From the NCBI GenBank assembly GCA_933822405.4, contig CAKOGP040002091.1, forward strand, positions 562,504 to 626,503: DNA of 64,000 nt, written 5' to 3'. This document shows positions 11,096 to 19,922 of this stretch, piece by piece. Position numbers and translations under genes: made by a program. Each line of letters begins with the position of its first letter. The stretch's first letter is position 1. This DNA is from Cylindrotheca closterium (lineage: Eukaryota; Bacillariophyta; Bacillariophyceae; Bacillariales; Bacillariaceae). The notes under the pieces are model-generated. The model had not been told where the DNA came from. It was given only the letters and a program-made list of their open reading frames with translations, and did not search any database.

Positions 11096-11902
11096 TCAAT
11101 ATACGAAAATGAAATGCCAGAACAATGCTAGCACGACGGATTGCATGACAGCTCGAAAGATGTGACCCTCGGGATAAGGGAATGGGGGAGCAATGGACAA
11201 CTGAGCATCATGTGTGAACATGTAGATATTGGCAGGGGTAACAGCCGCAACCAGTAAGAACATGAGAAAGGCACTAATCTGAATAGGGAAAGCGCCAATT
11301 CCTCCCAACGCAAATAGTATACCTCCTCCGATTTCCGCAATTCCTGACCAAAGGACATGATATTCCGAATAGGATAAACCCAGCTCTTCAGACTTGGGTG
11401 CCGGTATTTGCCAAAGGCCACCCCAGGTTCCTTTCGGGGGGACAATCTCCGCGTAGGCATCTTTTTCGGAAAAGTGAGTGTAACCAACAAAAGCAAAGAG
11501 CAATCCCAATGGAACTGGCACGAGGAATCCAAGGACAGAGTCGAGAAATCCAAACGGCAAAATGTCATCGAAAAAGTTTAGGATATTGACAATCACAACA
11601 GTTCCAGCTAGTATTCCTGCGCCGATGCCAATTACTGCGCGTTTCTGGGTGTCTTCATCTTTTGCGGAAACGAGAATAGATGGATCTGGTCGAGATACTT
11701 CTGGAAATCCAGTCTCATCTGGATCCGATGACGCAAGCTGGGTAAGAAATGGCAGTTGCTTCTTAAAGGGTGGGATAACGGAACACCTTGATGCGGGTAG
11801 CCCAATGGTTTGGAAGGCGCTTCCAGATTCCAAGAAGCAACCAATGGCCAGGACTAGTCCCAATATCTTGAAGATTCGCGATCCTTGGGATGCCATTGTC
11901 AT
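11096..11902 (-). CDS. DoxX-like plastid membrane protein
   Basis: The start is the ATG at 11902 (MTMASQGS); the frame upstream lacks an ATG. The 268-residue product has a signal peptide and SGSAFQTIG, a classic ASAF plastid motif. After a linker come several membrane segments. The pair GIAEIGGGILFALGG and TPANIYMFTHD, followed by EGHIFRAVMQSVVLALFW, matches the DoxX-like pattern (a four-helix membrane domain of uncertain biochemical role, found in bacteria and plastids). Charged loop KGTWGGLWQIP lies between the second and third helices. I infer residence in a plastid membrane; the partner or substrate is unknown. Confidence 0.75.
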   Translation of the reverse strand: MTMASQGSRIFKILGLVLAIGCFLESGSAFQTIGLPASRCSVIPPFKKQLPFLTQLASSDPDETGFPEVSRPDPSILVSAKDEDTQKRAVIGIGAGILAGTVVIVNILNFFDDILPFGFLDSVLGFLVPVPLGLLFAFVGYTHFSEKDAYAEIVPPKGTWGGLWQIPAPKSEELGLSYSEYHVLWSGIAEIGGGILFALGGIGAFPIQISAFLMFLLVAAVTPANIYMFTHDAQLSIAPPFPYPEGHIFRAVMQSVVLALFWHFIFVY

Positions 11903-12367
11903 AGGTAGATTCTTTACGACGTGATTGATGCGATCTGTGTTGCAACGACGCAACTATCTTCATTCATCTAAAAGCTGCGAATCTTTGACATATCCGACTT
12001 ACGTTTCATAGTTTGCCCGTCGACCGGACGCTGTCACTGAGAATGACACACTTTGAACACCAGTACACGTGTACCGGTGCTGTACCTGGTACTGGTACAA
12101 GTACCCACCATTTTTATATCCCGTCATTGAAAGAGACTATCCGTAACGAATCGTTTACATATATTTATTTATCTAAAACAAACAGGGTTCAGGCTTGAGT
12201 CGCATGCCAATCCAGACGATTCCAAATCCTGGGTAAGAATGACAATCGCAATTCCAAAACGTTGTATTCATGAATAGCCGGAAGCAAGCACAGCTAGGTG
12301 ATAGCACGTGCTGACGACCTTTGATGTGATTGCTGTAATAATGCAGAAGTAGCTCCTTTCCGCAATT
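11903..12367. other. Intergenic stretch with GTAC-rich segment
   Basis: 465 bp without a gene. Bases about 12060-12105 are dense in GTAC, GGTAC and ACCGG words (for example GTACACGTGTAC). The same words recur in several other gaps of this window. Nothing else is recognised. Confidence 0.45.
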
Positions 12368-12886
12368 TTAATTTCTTTCATGCGTCAAGCTATGAAACCG
12401 TATCATCAGAACAACAGAGTTTGTCTTCCCCGTGGCATTACTCCAGCTCCAAACAAAGCAGCTGATTCTGTATCCCCGATCCTTTATTTGTTCATTGATC
12501 CCATTGACCCATCCTTCGTTTAGGAGAGGCACCAATTTCTTCACCGTTGCATTATCCTCTCGCATTAATCCGCAACAGGTGGTCTCGGGGGGAATCGACT
12601 GAACAGCCTCGATGAACGACCTCCGCAGATGAAGTTCCTTCCAGAATTTGCTGCATTCTGCGAACTCTTGTTCCATCCCGATGACATCTGATTCCTTCAT
12701 TCTGGCAGTGGGATCAAAATAAGGCAGTGACTTGACCTCCAAGGCACCCACGACGGATTTGTCTAGTTTCCATTTGAAGTCAGAATTCAACCGGGTGGAG
12801 AATCGATGGTGTCGTTCCCGTTGGCTCTTTTCCAACATGTCCTCGTCATTTCTCATGCTCATGCTGGTGGCTGAAACCTTTCTCAT
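12368..12886 (-). CDS. NSDFKW/CCCG family protein, intronless member
   Basis: A single exon of 172 residues from ATG 12886. I do not know its function. It shares a set of motifs in the same order with the protein at 16952-17774: LNSDFKW, GALEVKS, FIEAVQSIPPETTCCGLM, KLVPLLNEGW, and SWSNATGKTN followed by a hydrophobic strand (VVLMIRF). No signal peptide or membrane helix is predicted, so it is probably cytosolic or nuclear. The shared cysteine cluster could bind a metal or be redox active, but only two of its three cysteines are present here (TTCCGL against TCCCGF). The two copies lie 4 kb apart in opposite orientation. Confidence 0.65.
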   Translation of the reverse strand: MRKVSATSMSMRNDEDMLEKSQRERHHRFSTRLNSDFKWKLDKSVVGALEVKSLPYFDPTARMKESDVIGMEQEFAECSKFWKELHLRRSFIEAVQSIPPETTCCGLMREDNATVKKLVPLLNEGWVNGINEQIKDRGYRISCFVWSWSNATGKTNSVVLMIRFHSLTHERN

Positions 12887-13888
12887 AGAATTGGAATAGT
12901 ATAGGTATCCAGTGATATCTGAAGTCGACTAATGAAATGAACCCAATTGTTTGTTAGGTTCTAATGTACCCGGTACTGTACCAATACCGGTATGCCCAAG
13001 AGAATCATTCATCGACGACGAAATTTTCTTCCCTACCAGAAGTGCCATGGAACGGTATTAAGTGTGACCTTCGCCACATAAATAATGAAGGAAATGCGAC
13101 CAATATCACATAAATACTGGAAAATATTGCGAAGAAAGCCCTCATCACCAATAAATGTAAGAGAGAGACCGGAAACGTACACGGTGCACGGTACCATTGC
13201 TAGCAACATTCTTTTCTTTTTCGAAAAGTCCCAACGGAAAATTTAGTGCCGGATATAAAGGGGACGTCCTGTTCGCATATCAACATATTATCATTGATAC
13301 AACCTTTTATTGCATGCTACCAGCACATAACCTTGTCACTTTCTTTTGTAAGATACAAATAGCTTGTGCTTGCAAACAAGCAAGCAATACTGGAAGTCAG
13401 ATATTCCCAGCGAAGCTACCAACCAACAACAACAAGAAAAGCCCTAAAATCAATATTTTTGCATATCTAAACAGTCGTAATCCTCCCAATGTAGCAAAAG
13501 GAGTTGTGAAGCAACCGATGCGCACATTGTTCTGCATGGTCAACAACTACAGCAATGCTTTATATTATACATTCGAAGGTAGACCCTAGGTCCTATCCAC
13601 TACAACAACTAGTAGGACAAAAAAGACTGTTACAAAAAACAATCTGTTGGGATGTCTAAATAATAGTAGTATTGTTCTGAATCCTCCTCTAGCAGTTATA
13701 TCAAGGAACAGATGGATGCACGCATTGTCATTGAATTGTCAAAAACAGCAACGACAACAGTTGTTTGTGTGTGTTACAATCAATGATCCTGGACCATCAT
13801 GCGCGCGGGGCAGACTTGAAGAGAGCGAAGAGCGTGGTCGGTGTATCGTAGTAGTAGAGCTGAGTGCACTCACTCATACACATTCCAC
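12887..13888. other. Intergenic stretch, no gene seen
   Basis: About 1 kb between the start of the gene at 12886 and the 3' end of the E2 gene at 13889. GTAC-rich words occur near 12965-12995 and 13178-13195. A 130-codon open frame here starts only with TTG and has no recognisable domain, so I do not call it. Confidence 0.5.
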
Positions 13889-15055
13889 TCATCCCTTTCG
13901 GGCCCACCAACCAGAAGAGTCCCACCCTTTCTTCTTGTGATAGTCCGAAAGGTGCGAGTAGGCAGCTTGGGCTTCGGAACTGGTGTATGCCCCAATGGTA
14001 GCCTTCGCCACTGGCTTGGCCGAGTGTTCGCCCGTTGCCAGCTTTTGTCGCTTGGCATCAGAGGATGATTCCCCAGAAGCAGCTTCGAGTAGCGCTTCAT
14101 ACCTTTTCTTGGAGAGTTCTGAAGCCGCTTGCAGACGGCCATCACCAACCACCAAGAGTGATCGCACCGAGACAATGACACTCTCAATATCATTGATTGG
14201 ATTCCAACCATCGTTTGTGAGTAGTTCCATACAAAGAGCCCCATTCATGACGAATCCAGTTTGTTTCTTGAATCTGGGTTTGACCACTCTGACAAATGGA
14301 GGCGCAAAAGGATATTGATCGGGGAACTTCATTTCAAGTTCCACATGATTTTGTCCCAAGACGAGCATATCCTTTGCTAGATTGGAATCCTTATCAAACT
14401 GAAATAGTTTGATAGTCCATTTATCCATGGCATCTTCCGACTGTGGTGCTAGAGAGAATCCAGCATCCTTAGTATCTTGGTTCATGATTCGATACAAATC
14501 CTGGGCAAGCCGACGCTTGCTGCCAGAGGTTTCTTTTTGTGCCCGAAGCGACATGCTGACCGCCTCGCGAGTGGGTTCTTTCCACTTCTTCTTTGCGTCG
14601 GCAGCAGCTGCTACATTAGGGACGACTGTGTCCTCCTCGACAATGTTAGCAGAAGAAGAAGAAGCGCTGTTGGCTGGAGCAGCAGAAGAGTGACTTGCAG
14701 CTGCAGGAGCTGAAAGAAACCCTGAAAAGGCAGCATCTTCATCGTCTTCGTAGGAATATTCAGAAGCATCATCATCGTCCTGATCTTCTTCCTCGTCATT
14801 GTCTTGCTCATTCTCACCATTACCTACTGGGATTTCCGCGGGAGACTCTTGCTGGTTGGCCCGGTCGTTGGTGGGTTCCGGAGCTGCAATAATCGCATCG
14901 TCTTCCGTTGGTTGGGAAGAGGAGGAGGACGAAGAGTCCAAGACTTCTGCGCCCTGGGACACACAGGAAGCAATGGGTTGTGGTTCCACCAAGGATTGAT
15001 GACGACGTCCTTGTTTGAGGTCTCGTGAATTAGAAGAGGAGTTGGAAACGTTCAT
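13889..15055 (-). CDS. Ubiquitin-conjugating enzyme E2, UBE2Q type
   Basis: A single exon of 388 residues from ATG 15055. The first 160 residues are low complexity, rich in Ser, Ala and acidic residues (around 85-107). The UBC fold occupies about 175-330. NGALCMELLTNDGW (271-284) carries the active-site Cys275 in the GAxCMELL context typical of the UBE2Q subfamily, followed by IESVIVSVRSLL. The upstream strand DQYPFAPPFVRVVKP is the expected YPFxPPxxR segment. The enzyme should accept ubiquitin from E1 as a thioester on Cys275 and pass it on with an E3. The C-terminus ends KKGWDSSGWWARKG, an aromatic-rich tail seen in UBE2Q-like E2s. Predicted cytosolic or nuclear. Confidence 0.88.
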   Translation of the reverse strand: MNVSNSSSNSRDLKQGRRHQSLVEPQPIASCVSQGAEVLDSSSSSSSQPTEDDAIIAAPEPTNDRANQQESPAEIPVGNGENEQDNDEEEDQDDDDASEYSYEDDEDAAFSGFLSAPAAASHSSAAPANSASSSSANIVEEDTVVPNVAAAADAKKKWKEPTREAVSMSLRAQKETSGSKRRLAQDLYRIMNQDTKDAGFSLAPQSEDAMDKWTIKLFQFDKDSNLAKDMLVLGQNHVELEMKFPDQYPFAPPFVRVVKPRFKKQTGFVMNGALCMELLTNDGWNPINDIESVIVSVRSLLVVGDGRLQAASELSKKRYEALLEAASGESSSDAKRQKLATGEHSAKPVAKATIGAYTSSEAQAAYSHLSDYHKKKGWDSSGWWARKG

Positions 15056-16054
15056 GGTGTTCAGAAAATTGCGGTTCGTTTCGTTTGTACAGCTGGAACC
15101 TGGATGAATGATTTGAATATAATTCGATTTGGCTGGTTGGTAGACTTGATTGATTGATTGATTGACTATTAGACTCGTAGTGAAGCAATGCTTTTTGGTA
15201 GACTTGATGGAGTTGTAATAGAAAAGATTACAACAAGGAGAAAGACACGGTTTCGTTTACAATTGTATTGAATGAAGATGATGAATAGTTGTAATGCAAA
15301 CGAATTGAGTGACACACTGTTCCCGTGGCGACGGAGAACTTTCAATCGTTTGCCTGTTGGTGTGTTATGCTCCGGCGGATAACGACTTTGTCCGTATACT
15401 GAAGTACCAGAATCGTGTAGAGGGTGAGTTCTGGGAGCACCACGTACTGAGCAGCACTTGCTTTGAAATAAAATATTCCCACCGGAATGAGTACGAATTA
15501 TACGTACGCATCCAAAATGACTGGCAGCAAAACGCGTTCAAATCAACGCTTGCGATAAAATTTCAAGAATGACGGAATTTCGGAGAGTGGAGTGATGTTT
15601 TCCAGGCAACGAACGCGGAAGAAATGTATTGGAGTGCGAGGTGGTGCTGGCGGCTGGTGGGGCTCTGCTGCTGAGAGTGCGTGGGTCAACGGTCAGCATG
15701 CATGTTTTCAAAAATATACTAGATTGTTATTCTAGCCATCTCTCGATAGTGTCGTCGTACCGGGAGACAAGCAGCGCTGTCCTCCTCTTTCCGAGATCTT
15801 CTTGTTCTAGCTCAAAGACTAGTACCTAGTGCTCCTTCTTCTTCGATGCGGAATGAATGAACAAGCGAAGGGCTTTTGCACCAATTTACAGCTTTTCTTT
15901 GGTTATTCTTGTGACACGCTTCCTCAACAAATTAATGTTGTAGTGAAAGGATCACTCTTAGATGCCTCTTGTTGATACCTGTAACTGATGATAATTCTCG
16001 TTGTTCTTTTCTTCAGAAAACTCTTACAGCAGCAGAATGCACCAATTGCTTTCT
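15056..16054. other. Intergenic stretch, no gene seen
   Basis: About 1 kb upstream of the E2 gene and downstream of the small gene at 16055. A short GATT-type run (ttgattgattgattga near 15148) is the only repeat noticed. Open frames are short and unconvincing. Confidence 0.5.
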
Positions 16055-16465
16055 TCAATGCAGAATGAAATCAAACAAAGATCTACCCTTGTCTTTGTTG
16101 AGACAAATCCACGCAATGTAATGTATCAGTATCCACAATAGTACAAATCCAAAGATCAAGGTAAAAAATCCTTTGCACTGACACAGAAGATGGCGTCGTC
16201 GTTTGTTGGTCTCATGTTTTGTCTTGCTGTTTGGATCATAGGTCAATGGCAATATGGTGGGGGCCAAAGAAATGGAGACAGAGTGAATGCCAAGGCTATT
16301 CTGAAGCAGTTGTTTGTGTTGCGGCAATAGCAATGGTACTGATTCAATAGTTGTCGTCGAGTCTTCAGACTGTTGCTGATGGCACGAACCACGATTTTGA
16401 TCTTGACCTGGCTGAGGAACCTCGGTATACACCGTCATGGGAGAATGATGAATGCCTGGAACCAT
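16055..16465 (-). CDS. Small single-pass membrane protein, hypothetical
   Basis: An ATG-started frame of 136 residues with no recognisable domain. The N-terminal 95 residues are hydrophilic and rich in Gln, Ser and Thr. A basic patch (NKRRRHLLCQCKG) precedes one hydrophobic helix of about 22 residues (near 101-123), and a short tail follows. This would be a C-terminally anchored protein. Support is limited to the ATG, the length and the coherent basic-then-hydrophobic layout; it could be a chance frame. Confidence 0.4.
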   Translation of the reverse strand: MVPGIHHSPMTVYTEVPQPGQDQNRGSCHQQQSEDSTTTIESVPLLLPQHKQLLQNSLGIHSVSISLAPTILPLTYDPNSKTKHETNKRRRHLLCQCKGFFTLIFGFVLLWILIHYIAWICLNKDKGRSLFDFILH

Positions 16466-16951
16466 AATACTAGTGTGTATTGTTGTGCTTCTGCCTAGTT
16501 GCAGATGGGTGTAGAGGTTTAGAGTTTTCAGTGGATAAGATGGATAGTCTTGGAATGGATAATAGTGTCACACTTGAGAACGAAAAAAGTAAATCGTGGA
16601 GAAGTGCTCCTTGTGGAACCAAAATAACCCGAATTCGATCGTTGAGCAAAATGGTGCGCCTTTTTTTGACCAGTTCGAGTGTATATGGTTTGACACTTTC
16701 CAGTGAACAGAGGACAGGCGGTCCACTTGTATCCCAAACATTTTTTTTAAAAAAAAAGCACGCCTGCAAGAAAATTTGGTGACGGGGACACAACTTTCAT
16801 ACCAAACATCGAAAGTCGGGACTTTTGTTCACTGTTGGACACTTTGTAAGGCACAGTAACTTTACCTTTACTTTACGTTTGTACCAAGAAAATTCAAATC
16901 TACTCACCACCTTTGGTGCTAATTAATTAATGAATACAAATCACAACCACA
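16466..16951. other. Intergenic stretch between divergent genes
   Basis: 486 bp separating start codons at 16465 (minus) and 16952 (plus). It includes T/A homopolymer runs at about 16740-16757. Two overlapping frames of about 100 codons lie here on opposite strands; neither has a domain. Confidence 0.4.
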
Positions 16952-17774
16952 ATGCCATTGGAAAAGAAAGAAATAGAGGACAATGAGGACCCCGATCAAA
17001 AATTCACAGCCTTTGCCAACCGTGGTAATTCAGATTTCAAATGGCAACGGGCGCGGAATGTATTGGGAGTACTGGAAGTCTATTCCGAACCTATTTTAAA
17101 ACCAAGAGAAGATCTGAAACCTCGACGAGTAAAGGGGAGAGAAACAGCCTTTGAAGAAGCTCTCAAAGCATGGGAAAAGGAAAAACTGAGACAGGACCTG
17201 ATAGAAGCTTTGGAGAATTTACCAGTGGAGACGTGTTGCTGTGGGTTCATGGAAGATAACGATTCTACGAAAAAGCAACTGGTGAAATTGCTGAATGATT
17301 TCTGGGCCAAAAAGGCCAGCAAGAAACTGCAGCGTCACGGGTAAGCAGCATCAAATGGGTTGTATTTGGATGTGTCGTGGGTGTCATGGTGCCCGTTTCA
17401 ACGTCCTTTTGGTCACGCACTCACATATCATCTCGTCCTTCCTCTTACTCGCGCTGTGTAGATTTAAAGTGGATGCTTTCTTGTGGAATTGGCAAAATGC
17501 ATCAGGCAAGGCAGAGACGAATATAATACTCATTCGATTTTATATGGTGGCATCCTATGGACTGCGGGCAGCCTCCAGAAGTGGTGGGTTCGACGTTTCG
17601 GAACGGACCGAAGAAGTATACAATAATGATTTTACTGGAAACACGCAACGAAGTAAATCAGCAGATATGACATTGGACGACAAATCAGATCATCTAACTC
17701 GTTCGGAAAAAAGAAGTAAATCAGTTGATATGGTATTCAACGACAAATCGGGTGAAAAAATTTATGATGCGTAG
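16952..17774 (+). CDS. NSDFKW/CCCG family protein, intron-containing member
   Basis: Exons 16952-17340 and 17462-17774 (121-nt intron, GTAAGC donor, TAG acceptor, phase 2) give 233 residues. The splice restores the alignment with its paralog at 12368-12886: GNSDFKW, GVLEVYS, LIEALENLPVETCCCGFM, QLVKLLNDFW, then after the junction FKVDAFLWNWQNASGKAE and ILIRFY. The paralog has no intron at the matching site, where the text runs continuously. The C-terminal extension, absent from the paralog, has two copies of RSKS(A/V)DM followed by a DDKS/NDKS word. No targeting signal is visible. Function unknown; conserved tryptophans and the Cys cluster suggest a folded domain of about 130 residues. Confidence 0.7.
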
Positions 17775-18201
17775 TAGCGGAGAGAAGGGATACACATAGA
17801 GAAACGCTACGGTGTAATAGAGAAACGGTGTAATAGTTTGCTAATACAGCAATACTTGAAAACCTCCTTGGAACTGTCTGGCTTGAATGTCAATTTCCTT
17901 TTAGGTGCCAGTAGCAGAAGATTGAATGAATGAATCATGCACCTACCAAATGGTTTTGTATGGATTTCAATTGCCAATTTTGTCTCTCCAACGATCATGA
18001 TCATTGTATAGATAGGTAGGTGGTAGATACAGTTGTATGTAAAACAGAAGAGGACTGTTGTTGCATGCATCCATTCATGCATGGCTGTGTGTTCGTCGAA
18101 CTCTCAGATTTTGACGGACATTGTCCGACACTTTTAAAAAGTGCATAGGCAACGACACAAAAAACCAGTTCTAGCTCTCTCAGATTACAAGGAAATCGAA
18201 T
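17775..18201. other. Intergenic stretch, no gene seen
   Basis: 427 bp between two plus-strand genes. It repeats the word gaaacg(gtgtaatag) twice near 17810-17838. Minus-strand open frames here have no domain. Confidence 0.4.
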
Positions 18202-19552
18202 ATGATAATACAGAGGCTCTTTTATGTCGGTCTCTGTTGCCAATTGTTTGGGGAGTCTCGTGGGTTTCTCGTCCAAAACCCTCGGTCCTCGCCAGCAGCT
18301 GTTTCTTCTTGCAAACAGCACGGAACTTCCTCACCCCTACAACATGCCGATACAGATACTGCGACATTCAACAACTTATTCTCTGAGTTTGAGAACGATC
18401 TCAACAGATTGTCACAACTTCGGCCTCCCTTGCCGAGTTCCGACCCCTCTCTTCACGCCACACTAATATCGGCTGGCAGTTCCTACACTCGGCTTTGGAC
18501 CGCTTCTACATGGGTCCAACACTCCCGGCCTCCCCATTCGCGGTACGCTAGACATATTTGGCGATGGCGGCATTCGTCGACGGCAAAAAAGGTTCTACCT
18601 GCAGTTTTGATCTCAACAGCATGGGCTACTCTCGTCTCAGTGTCCCCACATTATTTTAAATGGTCGGAACAAATTTTGGCGTCGGCTGGATCTGTGGCAG
18701 CTGCCACTTCGGTCTTATTGGCTCCTTTGGCGCTTTTACTTACGCTGAGAGCAAATTGTAGTCTTGGAAGACTATTAGAGGCGCGTTTACTCTGGGGACG
18801 AATGGTATTGCACACTCGCACGTTGGCTAGTTTGATGCAAGTATATTTGTTGCCGCATGCCCCAAAGACGACGCTTGCAGCGGCACGATTGTTGGCTATT
18901 TTGAGGTGAGTTGGAGCGGATTATTCTTGAATCAATTGTTCATTCGTTGTAGAAAGATGGGCTCACACGGTAGTGGACTGATGTTAGTTGGCAACTCAAG
19001 GCTTACGTTCGAGGTGAATCCGTCGAACTGCAGCGAGAAGCGTTGAATACTACTTTAGACAAAGAGACAGTGGACTGGATACTTGACGAGACGCAACAAC
19101 CTTATCAGAAATCCATTGTAACGATCCCATCTCGTATTCGGCAATTGTGTCACGCAGCCATGAATCATATGGAGCAAGAAAAGCAACCAAATATTCCTCA
19201 ATATCAAGTTGAAAATGAGATTTGTAAACTGGAAGAAGTCGTTGGTGGTTGTGAACGTCTGCACAGTAGTCCCATTCCTCCTACCTACAGCCGCCATCTC
19301 AGTCGTGTCATGGCATTATTCAATTTGACGTTCCCCATCAGCTTGGTTTCGGCCGGAGTCAATCCGTTTGGAGTCATTGTGGTTTCCATGATTGCTTCAT
19401 ATGTGTTTATTGGCATTGATGAGGTCGGTATGGAGATTGAAAATGCCTTCCAGTTGCTTCCACTACAACAATTAGCAGCTGCTTCTCAAAAGGCAGTCCT
19501 AGATCAATTTTTGTTCATGCGAAATGGGCCACCGTTGGTGACAGAAAAATAG
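18202..19552 (+). CDS. Bestrophin-like chloride channel, probably plastid
   Basis: Exons 18202-18905 and 18988-19552 (82-nt intron, GTGAGT donor, TTAG acceptor, phase 2) give 422 residues. A signal peptide ends at SRGFLVQNP, a plausible plastid presequence with Phe at +1. Bestrophin/UPF0187 features are NCSLGRLLEARLLWGRMV, the post-junction WQLKAYVRG, IPPTYSRHLSRVMALFN, and FIGIDEVGMEIENAFQ near the C-terminus. In plants, proteins of this type (VCCN1) are voltage-dependent thylakoid chloride channels that tune the proton motive force. I infer an anion channel of a plastid membrane. Four hydrophobic segments are visible, as expected for the family. Confidence 0.85.
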
Positions 19553-19922
19553 GTTATCCATACTGTTTTTTTTAGTAGCTATCTATTATATGGTCCGAGC
19601 AAAGGCGCTGCATGTATCATGTAAGAGGATATATCTGATTCGAAGCGTATGCTAGTAGGTATTTGGCAATACATTATCCTGTAAATTCAAACAATTATGA
19701 TAGTACTGAAAATAGAAATGCCTATTTCTCATGATATTTCGAACCTTATCTTGAAGCTCTAGATGTTGCCATATGCATTCCGTCGACCTGACTCGTACTC
19801 GGGGTTGGCGATGTCAAATTGCCATAAATGATATTCTCCTTGTGAGAGCATTCGCTTTTCACAACACACACATGTGAGCAAATTCAGGTAAACAGACAAG
19901 ACCGACAACAGCTGCTGATTTT
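19553..19922. other. Intergenic stretch between convergent genes
   Basis: 370 bp holding the 3' ends of two convergent genes. AT-rich, with a T-run just after the bestrophin stop codon. No other feature seen. Confidence 0.45.

Noticed and set aside
13197..13589. 130-codon plus-strand frame as a gene
   Set aside because: Starts only with TTG, has no domain or signal and lies in AT-rich intergenic sequence.
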